Shown: positions 8,457 through 18,446, counted from the stretch's first letter. The stretch: DNA of 64,000 nt from Mesorhizobium onobrychidis (GCF_024707545.1 NZ_CP062229.1:2647501-2711500), one strand, 5' to 3'. Notes: a model not told the origin generated them from the letters alone. Numbers and translations are program-made.

Positions 8457-9860
8457 ATGCAGCCGACAGCAGCCAACGATACGCGCACGACTTCGACCGC
8501 CAGCCTGGGCGAGACCGTCCCGCGCTATACGAGTTATCCGACCGCCCCGCACTTCCACCCTGGCGTCGACGCCATAACGGTTCGCGGCTGGATGAAAGCG
8601 CTCGAAGCCGATGATGAGATATCGCTATACCTGCATATTCCGTACTGCGACAGGTTGTGCTGGTTCTGCGCCTGCCACACCAAGCAGACACGGCATTATG
8701 CGCCGGTGGCAACCTTCCTGCGCTCGCTGCATAAAGAGATCGAGACGGTTGGCAACCTTGTGAGCGGGAAGGGCCGGGTGCGCGCTGTCCACTTCGGCGG
8801 TGGCTCGCCGACCATGCTGAAGCCGGAGGACATCCTTGCACTTGGGAAAGCCGTGAAGGACCGCTTCGATTTTCTCGACAATGCCAGCCTCAGTGTCGAA
8901 ATCGATCCTAACGACATGGATGAAGGCCGCCTCGACGCCTTCGCCGCGATCGGCATGACAAGAGCGAGCCTTGGCGTGCAGGATTTCGATCCCAAGGTGC
9001 AGAAGGCCATCAATCGCGAACAGAGTTTCGTACTGACCAGGAGCGTGGTGAACGCGGTGCGCGCACGCGGAGTCAATTCCGTAAACCTCGACCTGCTTTA
9101 CGGACTGCCGCACCAGACCCTTGAGAGCGTCGCCGCGACGGTCGCCCAGGCGTTGACACTGGAGCCCGACAGGATGGCCCTGTTCGGCTATGCGCATGTC
9201 CCCTGGTTCAAGAAGCATCAGACGATGATCGATGAAGCCTGGTTGCCCCAATCCGCCGAACGGTTGGCTCAATCGCAGCTTGCCGCGCGGTTGATCGTGG
9301 ATGCAGGCTACGAGGTTTTGGGACTCGATCACTTTGCAAGGCCGGATGATGCGCTCGCGGTCGCGGCTCGCGCCGGCAATATCCGCCGTAATTTCCAGGG
9401 GTATACCGAGGACAACTGCGAGACCCTGATTGGTCTCGGACCGTCGGCGATCAGCCGGTTTAGACAAGGTTACGCACAGAACATCGTCGCGACGGGTGAG
9501 TACGAGAAGGCTGCGAATTCCGGACAGTTGGCGACAACGCGCGGTGTCGAATTCAGTGTCGATGATCTGGCTAGAGGATGGATCATCGAGCGCCTCATGT
9601 GCCATTTCGCCTTTTCGGCGATCGAACTGGTCGAACGTTTCGGCGACGTCGGGCAGAAGCTTTTGGCTGCAGCAAGCCGTCTCGCCATCAACGGCGCAGA
9701 CAGGTTGCTTCTGCTCGACGGTGAAAACTTCGTCGTGCCGCAGGAGAGCCGCCCGCTTGTCAGGGTCGTGGCGGCGAAATTCGACAGATACTTTCAGACC
9801 GGACGGGCAGACATTCCCTGGCCGTCTAAACCAGACGGCAGGGCCGATCGTTGGCTCTAA
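8457..9860 (+). CDS. hemN: Oxygen-independent coproporphyrinogen III oxidase HemN
   Basis: A radical SAM enzyme of 467 residues with the cluster motif YCDRLCWFC (C-x3-C-x2-C), the SAM-binding FGGGSPTML, and the family signature PRYTSYPTAPHF at the N-terminus. It decarboxylates coproporphyrinogen III to protoporphyrinogen IX without O2, supplying haem for the cbb3 oxidase and nitrite respiration. The ATG at 8457 fits family N-termini. No Shine-Dalgarno is visible and the anaerobox centre is 42 bases upstream, so the mRNA may be leaderless. The stop overlaps the convergent channel gene by four bases. Confidence 0.94.
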   Translation: MQPTAANDTRTTSTASLGETVPRYTSYPTAPHFHPGVDAITVRGWMKALEADDEISLYLHIPYCDRLCWFCACHTKQTRHYAPVATFLRSLHKEIETVGNLVSGKGRVRAVHFGGGSPTMLKPEDILALGKAVKDRFDFLDNASLSVEIDPNDMDEGRLDAFAAIGMTRASLGVQDFDPKVQKAINREQSFVLTRSVVNAVRARGVNSVNLDLLYGLPHQTLESVAATVAQALTLEPDRMALFGYAHVPWFKKHQTMIDEAWLPQSAERLAQSQLAARLIVDAGYEVLGLDHFARPDDALAVAARAGNIRRNFQGYTEDNCETLIGLGPSAISRFRQGYAQNIVATGEYEKAANSGQLATTRGVEFSVDDLARGWIIERLMCHFAFSAIELVERFGDVGQKLLAAASRLAINGADRLLLLDGENFVVPQESRPLVRVVAAKFDRYFQTGRADIPWPSKPDGRADRWL

Positions 9861-10288
9861 AAGTGCTCGCCAACCCTGAACGGGCCGATGCGCGTTCCGG
9901 CTGCGATCAGGTAGGCAGTCGACCAACCAATCAGAAGAAACCCGTTCACGCCCTCCAGTGCCGCCAGGACACGCCAGTCGTGGGCCGGCACCACGTCGCC
10001 ATAGCCAACCGTCGAAAAGGTGATGGTCGAAAAGTAAAGCGCCGTCTCGAAGTCCGGCAAAACGCCGAGTTGGCGGTACACACCGGCCCACAGCCAGACC
10101 TCGGCAGTCATGACTGCAAAGAGGCCCATCACCACGCTGATCATTGCCACAACCCGGCTTCGCCGCCCATGCATGCGAAATCGCGCCACCAGATGTCCCA
10201 TCGCATGGGTGACGGCGATGAGGCCAAAGGTGTGAATGAGGACCGTCAGGCTTATGACGATCGTACCGAGGAAGAGATTGAGGGCCAT
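9857..10288 (-). CDS. Two-TM potassium channel-like protein
   Basis: A 143-residue protein with an N-terminal hydrophobic segment, a second one (VVAMISVVMGLFAVM), then a pore loop with the K+ selectivity filter TVGYGD and a final helix (GFLLIGWSTAYLIA). No cytosolic RCK or cyclic-nucleotide domain follows, so it is a minimal pore protein of the Ion_trans_2 type. It lies convergent with hemN. A degenerate FNR/NnrR-like box lies 40 bases upstream. K+ selectivity is inferred from the filter only. Confidence 0.82.
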   Translation of the reverse strand: MALNLFLGTIVISLTVLIHTFGLIAVTHAMGHLVARFRMHGRRSRVVAMISVVMGLFAVMTAEVWLWAGVYRQLGVLPDFETALYFSTITFSTVGYGDVVPAHDWRVLAALEGVNGFLLIGWSTAYLIAAGTRIGPFRVGEHF

Positions 10289-10321
10289 GCCAGGAGACTA
10301 GAATTTCGAGGAACCTTTTCA

Positions 10322-10335
10322 TTGCGCGAAATCAA
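10322..10335 (-). promoter_or_regulatory. Hybrid FNR/NnrR-like box upstream of channel gene
   Basis: TTGCGCGAAATCAA has one NnrR-type half (TTGCG) and one FNR-type half (ATCAA). Its centre lies 40 bases from the start of the channel gene, so class II geometry would again give a nearly leaderless transcript. Confidence 0.4.
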
Positions 10336-10386
10336 ACCTGGCCTTTCGAGCTTGGGGCAACCGGCCGAGTTTTCGCCAAGGCAGGC

Positions 10387-10836
10387 CTATTCGCCGCCGA
10401 CCGTCATGGCGGGAGCGAGGCGAAAGAACATCGCGAGTTTGAGGCTTGTCGCGATCCGCTCGGCTCGGTCGACAAACACCGCCGCCGTTTCCGGAACGAA
10501 GAGTTCAGCCGCCGTCTGGCGAAACAGGGCCAGCCAGATATCGAAATCGGCTTCGGTAACATCCTTGAGTTTGAGGTGCGCCGGCACCGGGCGTCCGTGA
10601 TAATCGCCGCTCTTGAGGATGACGGAACACCAGAATTCCGTCATTTTCTCGAAATGTGGCTCCCAGTCGCCGGTGATCTCGCGCGCGAAAATCGGCCCCA
10701 GACGCTCGTCGCTCCTGACTTTTGCGTAGAATTCGCGGACCAGTTTTCCGACAGACTTTCGATCGACGCCAGTATGGTTCAGAGGCTGTTCTGCGATCGG
10801 GCGCGCCCGATCCAAAGCTGATTTCAATGTCATCAT
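10387..10836 (-). CDS. Group III truncated haemoglobin
   Basis: A 149-residue globin of the truncated group III family. It has a FYAKVRSDERLGPIF helix, the EPHFEKMTEFWCSVIL segment characteristic of the group (H in helix E, FW pair), and HLKLKDVTEADFDIWL with the proximal histidine region. Such globins bind O2 or NO and often accompany microaerobic or denitrification genes. Here it lies directly downstream of nirK and the broken nirV, so NO handling is a reasonable inference. Start at 10836 or 10833 (adjacent ATGs). Confidence 0.88.
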   Translation of the reverse strand: MMTLKSALDRARPIAEQPLNHTGVDRKSVGKLVREFYAKVRSDERLGPIFAREITGDWEPHFEKMTEFWCSVILKSGDYHGRPVPAHLKLKDVTEADFDIWLALFRQTAAELFVPETAAVFVDRAERIATSLKLAMFFRLAPAMTVGGE

Positions 10837-10854
10837 GCACTCTTGTTTATGCTG

Positions 10855-11435
10855 TCAGGAGAAGCCCAGGCGCCGAAGGGCAACCTGCACGAGACTGGGC
10901 TGGTCGCGGACAAGCCGGAAACCCAGATTGTCGGGCGGCGTGCCAACTGCGCAACCGCCGCTCTTTCCGTCCCGGATGAAGTTCGACATGTAGGTGCGGT
11001 GGAACCCCTCAACGACGTGCACGCCGCAATTGTCGATCGAACTCGCGGTCCGCTTACCATCAATATCTATCGTGGCGTGGGAATAACATGTCGAGGTCCA
11101 TTCCCAGACATTTCCCGCAATATCCGCCAGGCCTTTTGAATTGGTGCCGAAGGACCCTTGAGCCCTCGGCTCTGGATCAGGTTTCCGTCCGAGCGAGGCC
11201 TCCAGGCGATACTGTGTCAGCCACCGGCGCGCCGGGTTGTTCGGGTCGCTTTCGCCGCCCTCAATGTCACCTCGGAACCGTTCACTGGCCGCATAGGCCC
11301 ACTCCACGTCTGTTCGCTTACGGCGACCGGTTGGGAGAACTTCAGAGGACTCTCGCCGAACGTATGGGCTATGCCCATGCTGATCAGTGTGGCAGCCGCA
11401 ATTGTTCCGAAGGTGAAGACAGGGTCGAAGGACAT
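10855..11435 (-). pseudogene. nirV: nirV-like formylglycine-enzyme-fold protein, internally deleted
   Basis: The C-terminal half (from about 11320 to 10855) is a clear FGE-sulfatase (SUMF1-type) domain of the NirV group: VEWAYAASERF, GLADIAGNVWEWT, RTYMSNFIRD and GTPPDNLGFRLVR. The expected central region is absent. Upstream, in a different frame, lies a short stretch starting at 11435 with a hydrophobic leader (FGTIAAATLISMGIA) like a NirV signal anchor. The join suggests an internal deletion plus frame change, so the gene is probably dead. NirV follows nirK in many denitrifiers; its function is unclear. Confidence 0.75.
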
Positions 11436-11507
11436 GGCATCAAGTCCGGCTGCGAGTACAACCCTTTGGCTCCGCCGCCGGGTTGCACTGAGGATCGGAT
11501 CTCCCGT

Positions 11508-12611
11508 CTACGAGGCGATCGCCTTGGGCGCTTCGACCTGCATCATCAGATCGTCGTCCCAGTTTCCCTCGACGGTAAAGTGCGCGGTCGCGCCGAGTTC
11601 GACTGCCTCGATCAAATTATGGTTCACATAGGCGTAGATGCCTGGCTGCAGGAACGTGTAGAGCGCCGCGCCGGCCGATCCGCCACGAATGAACCAGGTT
11701 TCCAGGTCTTTCGCGGGAGGGTTGGCGAACTTGCCCTGTTCCCAGACAAAGTCGCCATGACCGCCGATCAGGTGCGGACGCGTGTCGCGGTTCGCCTGCA
11801 AATGAACGATCAAGATCGTCTCGCCGACCTTCGCCTTCATGGCATTGTCGCCGGTCAGCGAACCAGCATTGCCGTTGAACACAACATGCGTCGGGATCAG
11901 CCCGCGCATGACCTTCATGGTCTCGTCGTAGTTGTCGCCGGCCGACTCGTACTTCTTGAATTGCCCTTGCTCGTCGCGCGGGATGTAGAAGTCGTTCTCG
12001 CCGATGCAGTAGATGCGGTCGTAGTGAACGGGCTTGCCCTTATCGTCCTTGAGGCCGTCGCGCGGCAGCACCATCACCGCCCCGCTCATGCCCGAGACCA
12101 CGTGCCATGGGATCATCGCGCCGCCGGGTGCGCAGTGGTAGACGAACGTTCCACTCCGGGTCGCCTTGAAGCGCAGCGTGACCTGCTCGCCCGGATTGAC
12201 CAGCGTCAATTCGCCACCGCCAAGCGCGCCGGTGGCGGCGTGGAAATCGATGTTGTGGGCGAGGGTGCTGGTGTCGGGGTTGACGAGCGTGAGCTCGAGA
12301 TAGTCGCCTTCATGCACGACCATCAGAGGACCGGGAATCGAGCCGTTGTAGGTCATTGCATTGAGCTGCGTGCCGTCGGCGTCGATAACCACCGGCTTTT
12401 CCTCGATCGTCATGATGAATTCGACGACCTTTGGACCGCCCTTGGCGACCTGATCATGAGCATGGACGAACGGCGGCGGGACCAGGGTTACCTTTTCACG
12501 GGGCAGCCCGGCGACACCCTTGGCGCTTGCCACGGCCGGCATTGCACCAACGGTGGCGACCGCGGCTGCGGTAAGAACAGAACCCAACAAAGCTTCGCGT
12601 CTCGTAAGCAT
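11508..12611 (-). CDS. nirK: Copper-containing nitrite reductase NirK
   Basis: A 367-residue periplasmic enzyme that reduces nitrite to NO. It has a twin-arginine leader ([10 protein letters not shown], then a hydrophobic stretch) and two cupredoxin domains. Copper motifs are [15 protein letters not shown] and [19 protein letters not shown], which hold the type 1 Cys/His/Met and type 2 His ligands, with [11 protein letters not shown] in domain two. The ATG at 12611 is chosen because AAGGAG lies six bases upstream; starts at 12617 and 12635 fit worse. A perfect NnrR box is centred 69 bases upstream. Electron donor is probably the pseudoazurin next door. Confidence 0.96.
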   Translation of the reverse strand: MLTRREALLGSVLTAAAVATVGAMPAVASAKGVAGLPREKVTLVPPPFVHAHDQVAKGGPKVVEFIMTIEEKPVVIDADGTQLNAMTYNGSIPGPLMVVHEGDYLELTLVNPDTSTLAHNIDFHAATGALGGGELTLVNPGEQVTLRFKATRSGTFVYHCAPGGAMIPWHVVSGMSGAVMVLPRDGLKDDKGKPVHYDRIYCIGENDFYIPRDEQGQFKKYESAGDNYDETMKVMRGLIPTHVVFNGNAGSLTGDNAMKAKVGETILIVHLQANRDTRPHLIGGHGDFVWEQGKFANPPAKDLETWFIRGGSAGAALYTFLQPGIYAYVNHNLIEAVELGATAHFTVEGNWDDDLMMQVEAPKAIAS

Positions 12612-12673
12612 TTCCATCTCCTTGGTTTCGGCCATTCGATGTCGTCAGAATAGTCTCGGCTCCGGCCAAGTCT

Positions 12674-12687
12674 TTGCGCTAACGCAA
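12674..12687 (-). promoter_or_regulatory. NnrR box upstream of nirK
   Basis: TTGCGCTAACGCAA is a perfect TTGCG-N4-CGCAA dyad. Class II spacing gives a 28-base nirK leader from the 12611 ATG. Confidence 0.82.
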
Positions 12688-12836
12688 ATCCAAAACGTTG
12701 ATGCAATTTTCTGTGTTTTGGAGACTGCATGTACCAACGTGGACGCCGAACCGGATGGGAAGCCGCGCCTGAGAGAGGGCAACTCCCATTAGATCGGAGG
12801 GCATCGGCTCTGCTGCATGAAATCGGGAATGAAATA

Positions 12837-12871
12837 GGCCGGGCTGGACCTCTCCCCTGGTCCACCCGGCC
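12837..12871 (-). terminator. GC-rich hairpin downstream of pseudoazurin gene
   Basis: GGCCGGGCTGGACC pairs with GGTCCACCCGGCC with one bulged base, around an 8-base loop, about 40 bases past the pseudoazurin stop. No clear U-tract. The rest of the 12688-12912 interval shows no gene. Confidence 0.55.
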
Positions 12872-12912
12872 TTCCCCCCGGCCGCCGAACCGGAGGGGAT
12901 CTGTGAAAAAGG

Positions 12913-13359
12913 TTAGTTAGAGGCGGTCTTGGTCACTTCGGCGAACAGTTCGGCGAATACTGGTTTGGCTTTTCCGACCTGCTTGACGGCTTCCGCTGCT
13001 GCCAGGTTGACAGGCTTGCCGACCACGATCAGTGCGACCATGCCCATGCCGTAGTGTGGAGCGCACTTCACGCCATAGACCCCCTCCTGGGTCACGGTCA
13101 CGGCAATTTCCGCGTTGGGCTTGCCCTTGAAAGCTTCAGCTCCGTCCGGGATCATGCCCTTGATGCTTTCGGCGTTGTGGGACTTGTCGGTCGGCACGAA
13201 CTTGATCGTGTCTCCAGGCGCCGCCCGAACAAAGGCAGGCTGGAAAACCATCGAACCTTTCTCTCCCTTGTTCAACATCTGCACGACGTGTTCTTCGGCA
13301 TTTGCGGCACCGGCGATTGAGAGCAGAGCGATGGCCGCAGCGATCAGGGGCAGTTTCAT
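12913..13359 (-). CDS. Pseudoazurin, periplasmic electron donor
   Basis: A 148-residue blue-copper protein. It has an N-terminal signal peptide ending ANAEE, the copper histidine in [16 protein letters not shown], and the C-terminal ligand set [15 protein letters not shown] (Cys, His, Met). Pseudoazurins carry electrons to NirK. Start at 13359, with AGGA upstream; a nine-codon longer frame has no advantage. A perfect NnrR box at 13433 gives a predicted 39-base leader and is shared with divergent nnrR. Confidence 0.94.
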   Translation of the reverse strand: MKLPLIAAAIALLSIAGAANAEEHVVQMLNKGEKGSMVFQPAFVRAAPGDTIKFVPTDKSHNAESIKGMIPDGAEAFKGKPNAEIAVTVTQEGVYGVKCAPHYGMGMVALIVVGKPVNLAAAEAVKQVGKAKPVFAELFAEVTKTASN

Positions 13360-13432
13360 TTGGAAATCCTTTCTTGAGTTCGTCACGGCATCAACCGTTG
13401 CGCTCTTCTACTGGACCGGGAGACCTGACGAT

Positions 13433-13446
13433 TTGCGCTGGCGCAA
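13433..13446. promoter_or_regulatory. NnrR box shared by pseudoazurin gene and nnrR
   Basis: TTGCGCTGGCGCAA is a perfect TTGCG-N4-CGCAA dyad in the divergent interval. Class II geometry gives leaders of about 39 bases (pseudoazurin) and 30 bases (nnrR), so one site may serve both and allow autoregulation. Confidence 0.82.
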
Positions 13447-13510
13447 ACTCGCGAGCAAAAACAGCCCTGGTGCTGTATTGTGACCGCGATCAAATTCGGG
13501 AGGGACAGGG

Positions 13511-14215
13511 TTGGGTAGCCTCGATCGTTCGCTGATTGCAGGGCTGCCTGTCTTCGAGGGCGTGGCCGCCGCGGATCTCGACCGCATAGTCGGCCAGGCC
13601 AGGTCGCTCCGGATTGCCAAGGACCAACCTGTGTTCGAGCAGGAGCAGGAAGCCCATTCCTTCTTCCTGTTGCTCGATGGACATGTGCGCGTCATGAAAT
13701 CGACCCCTGACGGGCACGAGGTGACGGTGCGGTACATAAGCCCGGGCGAGTTGATGGGCATTGCCCATGCGCTTGGCCGCACCACCTATCCGGCAAACGC
13801 GATAGCCGCCGTCGATTGCGTGGCTCTCGCCTGGCCAAGCCAGCTGTGGCCAACATTCGCAGCCGATTTCCCGAGCTTTACTACCAACACCTACAAGACA
13901 GTCGGCAGCAGGCTGCAGGATGCCCATACGCGCGTTATCGAGATGTCCACCGAGCAGGTAGATCAGCGCGTCGCCCATGCGCTGCTCAAACTGGTCAAGC
14001 AGACGGGCAAGAAGACCGAGGAAGGCATCCTGATCAACTTCCCGATCTCACGTCAGGACATTGCCGAGATGACAGGAACGACGCTCCATACGGTGAGCCG
14101 GCTGCTCTCGGCATGGGAAGACCAGGGATTGGTCAAAAGCGGACGTCAGAAGGTCACCGTGGTCGAGCCCCACCAGCTCCTTCTGATCGCCGAAGGTCGC
14201 GTGGAGAAAAGCTAA
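13511..14215 (+). CDS. nnrR: Crp/FNR-family NO-responsive regulator NnrR
   Basis: A 234-residue Crp-type regulator with an N-terminal effector domain (FFLLLDGHVRVMK, ISPGELMGIAHALG) and a C-terminal helix-turn-helix (ISRQDIAEMTGTTLHTVSRLLSAWE). It has no FNR cysteine cluster, as expected for NnrR/DNR proteins that respond to NO. The TTG at 13511 has GGGAGGG six bases upstream. Its location within the nirK cluster and the surrounding TTGCG-type boxes support the name. The 3' end overlaps the convergent DUF1858 gene by four bases. Confidence 0.88.
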   Translation: MGSLDRSLIAGLPVFEGVAAADLDRIVGQARSLRIAKDQPVFEQEQEAHSFFLLLDGHVRVMKSTPDGHEVTVRYISPGELMGIAHALGRTTYPANAIAAVDCVALAWPSQLWPTFAADFPSFTTNTYKTVGSRLQDAHTRVIEMSTEQVDQRVAHALLKLVKQTGKKTEEGILINFPISRQDIAEMTGTTLHTVSRLLSAWEDQGLVKSGRQKVTVVEPHQLLLIAEGRVEKS

Positions 14216-14427
14216 TCGGAGTCGGTTCTTTCGATTGCGGTCCGCAAATCGTAGCTGAGTTCTTCCTCGTCCAGATCGTGCTCCCGTGCGGCATCGGAAA
14301 CGGTGTGGAACGAAGCAATCGGACAGCCGACGCAAAGCATGCCGCGCTGGAGTACGACCCGGATGGCAGCCGGCGACCCGTGCATGATTTCGTCCATCGT
14401 CGCATCGTCGCTGAATTTGCGTTTCAT
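14212..14427 (-). CDS. DUF1858 redox-disulfide domain protein
   Basis: A 71-residue protein of the DUF1858 family (hybrid-cluster-protein-associated redox disulfide domain). DDATMDEIMHGSP is followed by the conserved CVGCPIASFHTVSDAA with a CxxC pair. Such proteins often lie near NO-detoxification and denitrification genes. Start at 14427 is chosen because a TTGCG-N4-GACAA site predicts a start of transcription about 21 bases upstream; a longer frame to 14517 lacks support. No biochemical role is established. Confidence 0.8.
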   Translation of the reverse strand: MKRKFSDDATMDEIMHGSPAAIRVVLQRGMLCVGCPIASFHTVSDAAREHDLDEEELSYDLRTAIERTDSD

Positions 14428-14482
14428 GCCGCTTGCCCGCGTCTGGAAGCGGACATGTTGCATTCGCTTTACGGGATGCTCG

Positions 14483-14496
14483 TTGCGCCAAGACAA
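14483..14496 (-). promoter_or_regulatory. Degenerate NnrR box upstream of DUF1858 gene
   Basis: TTGCGCCAAGACAA matches TTGCG-N4-CGCAA at 8 of 10 fixed positions; the centre is 62 bases from the ATG at 14427. Confidence 0.5.
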
Positions 14497-14518
14497 AGAA
14501 GAAGCAGCCTCATGCACA

Positions 14519-14857
14519 TCACGGCTGAACAGCGCAGATCGTCGAGCGCGTCAGGAACCGCTTCTCGCGTCCGTTGTCCAGCGAGAACATGCCGCCGCGG
14601 CCAGGCACCACGTCGATTATGAGGTCGGTGTGCTTCCAGGCCTCGAATTGTGAGGCCCCGATGTAGAACGGCGCGTCGCCGATGTGGCCGAGCAGCACAT
14701 CCTGGTCGCCGACGATGAAGCCGGCGCGCGGATAGCACATGGGCGAAGAGCCGTCGCAGCAGCCGCCGGATTGATGGAACAGCACCGAACCGTGTTCGGC
14801 AACGATCTCCGCGATCAGTTCAAGCGCTGCCGGCGTTGCCGTGACCTTCGCATGCAT
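14519..14857 (-). CDS. DUF779 protein linked to aldehyde dehydrogenase
   Basis: A 112-residue DUF779 protein with the typical cysteine-rich segment FHQSGGCCDGSSPMCYP and the later FYIGASQFEAWKHTDLIIDV. DUF779 genes usually sit directly beside acetaldehyde-type aldehyde dehydrogenases, as here (67 bases downstream of one on the same strand). The cysteines suggest metal or redox function, but none is demonstrated. Confidence 0.85.
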   Translation of the reverse strand: MHAKVTATPAALELIAEIVAEHGSVLFHQSGGCCDGSSPMCYPRAGFIVGDQDVLLGHIGDAPFYIGASQFEAWKHTDLIIDVVPGRGGMFSLDNGREKRFLTRSTICAVQP

Positions 14858-14924
14858 GGGTTTTTCCGATTTCCAGCTTGGGCGCGACCCCCTATGGGGC
14901 CGCGCCGGTGAGCCAAAGCAGCGA

Positions 14925-16442
<1,518 letters not shown>

Positions 16443-16462
16443 GTGTCTTCCTCCCAAAGCTG

Positions 16463-16481
16463 GCGTCGCGGGATGCGACGC
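16463..16481. promoter_or_regulatory. Inverted repeat GCGTCGC/GCGACGC near aldehyde dehydrogenase start
   Basis: Perfect 7-bp arms with a 5-base spacer, 21 bases upstream of the aldehyde dehydrogenase ATG. The core GTCGC/GCGAC is shared with the dyad at 16550-16567. Confidence 0.5.
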
Positions 16482-16549
16482 TTCGGAAGAGAGACTTGCG
16501 ATTTCCGCCGCCATTGTCACCGGGCCGAGGACAGTGGCCGGGCGGGATG

Positions 16550-16567
16550 TGTCGCAGAATTGCGACA
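16550..16567. promoter_or_regulatory. Inverted repeat TGTCGCA/TGCGACA, likely activator site
   Basis: Perfect 7-bp arms with spacer GAAT, about 110 bases upstream of the aldehyde dehydrogenase ATG and immediately downstream of the GAF-Fis regulator. It resembles upstream activator sites bound by AcoR-like regulators. Confidence 0.6.
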
Positions 16568-16589
16568 GTCAGGCGGAGATTAGAAAGGA

Positions 16590-17558
16590 TCAGTGAGACC
16601 GGTGGACATCCAGGCGGTTGAGCTTGCGGTGAAGCGTCGCGCGGCTGATGCCAAGCGCCTGAGCTGCAGCCGAGACATTTCCGTCTGCGCGCGCGAGCGC
16701 GCGCTGGAGTACGCCGCGCTCGGCCTCGGCGAGAACTTCGGGGCCGCTCTCAGCCCAACCGAGCAGATCGGCCGCGGGCATCGGCTTGTCGAGACAATGT
16801 TGGGTAATTCCAAGCGCCAGGCGAGCCGATCGGGTCGCGCCGACCACAAGGTCGTCCGCATCAACGGCAATCAACGCGCCGGAGCCCTTGTCGGTCACCG
16901 GCGCCAAAAGAATTCGCGCCTTGGGAAACGCCATCCTGAAGTTCTCCGCCTCGATCCTGCGCACCGCGTCGGTCACGGCCACCGAAATAAGATTGGCGAA
17001 GGCTTCGGTCAGATCGGCTCGGCAGGAGGAGACGTCAAGCGCGGCTACAAGATCCCCCCGGTGATCATAGATCGGAGCGGTGGTGCAGCTGAGTCCTGTG
17101 TTGCGCGTGTGAAAATGTTGATCGCGGTGGATCGTCAGCGCACGCTGTTCGACCAGACAGGTGCCGATCCCGTTGGTGCCCTGGCTCTCTTCGTTCCAGA
17201 CGGAGCCGGTCCACAACCCCCAGGAATGAAACGTCTCGTCATCCACAGGCGCGCCGCGCCGTTCTACTGGCACCCCGTTACGATCGGCGAGCAGAACGCA
17301 GCATCCTACGCCGCCCACCGCAAGATAGAGCCGGTCCAGACTCGATTGAGCAGCCCGGACGAGCGGCTCGATGCGTTGTCGTGCCTCCCCCAATTCCGCC
17401 TCCGTCAGGTAGCGGGGAGGACTGCGATCGGCCGGATCGAGCCGATGCAAACTGGAAGACCGCCGCCAGGAGGCAACCAGCGCGGACTTCGCTGCCGCGT
17501 CCGAAGCGATCGCCGCCTGAATGCGGTCGGCATGATGACCGGATAGGTCCTCGCCCAT
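16590..17558 (-). CDS. GAF-domain regulator with Fis-type HTH, no AAA+ domain
   Basis: About 322 residues with the N-terminal layout of AcoR-type activators. WRRSSSLHRLDP is followed by a GAF domain (WTGSVWNEESQGTNGIGTCLVEQRA, quoted in part as GTNGIGTCL). A C-terminal Fis-type helix-turn-helix follows (DGNVSAAAQALGISRATLHRKL). The sigma-54-interacting AAA+ domain between them is absent, so it should act on a sigma-70-type promoter or as a repressor. Start at 17558 has GGGAGGATAGC upstream. It is 147 bases upstream of the aldehyde dehydrogenase on the same strand and probably controls it. Confidence 0.85.
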   Translation of the reverse strand: MGEDLSGHHADRIQAAIASDAAAKSALVASWRRSSSLHRLDPADRSPPRYLTEAELGEARQRIEPLVRAAQSSLDRLYLAVGGVGCCVLLADRNGVPVERRGAPVDDETFHSWGLWTGSVWNEESQGTNGIGTCLVEQRALTIHRDQHFHTRNTGLSCTTAPIYDHRGDLVAALDVSSCRADLTEAFANLISVAVTDAVRRIEAENFRMAFPKARILLAPVTDKGSGALIAVDADDLVVGATRSARLALGITQHCLDKPMPAADLLGWAESGPEVLAEAERGVLQRALARADGNVSAAAQALGISRATLHRKLNRLDVHRSH

Positions 17559-17775
17559 GCTATCCTCCCATCCCACTTCTTGTAGCGCCAGGTTCCGCTT
17601 TCAATCACCGCATTGTCAATTCGACAGAAGAACCAGATGGGGCAAATCCTCTATGTTCTCCTGGCAGTTAGTGATGTTTGGCCAATCGAAAGTCGTTCCT
17701 TGCCGGTGCCCCCAAAGCCTACCAGCATGAATTGGGCATTCATTGATCGAGAGCAAAGAGGAACGACTATGATCA

Positions 17776-17876
17776 GCCGCGGGACCGTGCGGAACAATAC
17801 GGGAAGCTTTTTGATTTTGGCCCACGAAAAAGTCAAGGAAATCAACAGTTTTGATACATCCTCCGGGCCCACCAAA
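17776..17876 (+). repeat. Dispersed ~100-bp repeat, copy A
   Basis: It shares with copies B (23767) and C (34901) the ordered blocks GGAAC-like start, TTTTGGCCCACGAAAAAG, AATCAA and TACATCCTCCGGGCCCACC. All three are in the same orientation. A 10-bp inverted repeat (AGTCGTTCCT at 17691 and AGGAACGACT at 17759) lies just upstream of this copy only. Confidence 0.8.
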
Positions 17877-17959
17877 ATCCACCTATAACCATTTGATTTT
17901 ATTGTATTTTCTGAAACAGACCCACAACATGGACTCGAACCCCCTCCCGCAAATGGGGC

Positions 17960-17995
17960 GGAGATCTTCGCAAAGGCGATTGCGAAGGAATCTCC
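17960..17995. repeat. Strong stem-loop of unknown role
   Basis: GGAGATCTTCGCAA pairs with TTGCGAAG, then ATCTCC after a 2-base bulge, around a 6-base loop. It lies in a gene-free interval after repeat copy A. No promoter or U-tract is evident. The remaining sequence from 17996 to 18446 shows no gene I can support. Confidence 0.45.
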
Positions 17996-18446
17996 GGTGA
18001 GTCTCGGGAAGGGCGCTCGCTCCGCCCAGCCTATGTTCGACACGGGATCGAGCTGCCATGTCGGCTCCCGAACGGCAGAGCGTCCCTTCTTGCGTTGTCG
18101 GGCAATCTTATGGGCAATGGCGAATGGCAGCTTGTTTGAACGCTAAGTGGACGTTTGCAAGGACACCGTGCTTAGGGCTCCGCTCCTGTTCGCGATACCG
18201 GACGTTAGCCCCAGTGAACATAGCCGAACATCCGATCAAGCGCTCTCTCGTCTTCTGGCTACCGTAGCGTTTTGCCTGGATGTTGGCCTGCTCTGCGTGA
18301 CCGGCGAAGGCGCGATCCGAATTGCCCGACAATTGCCGAAGCATCGTCCGAGATAATGCGTTGGTAGGTACACGTCTGAGAAATTTCCCTTGGCCGATCA
18401 GATCGAGCCGGCGTTCAGGGAGGAATGATGGTGTGCCGGTTGGAGA

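Noticed and set aside
17930..17950. tRNA-like T-arm (minus strand GGTTCGAGTCC)
   Set aside because: The arms do not pair and no acceptor or anticodon arm could be built around it.
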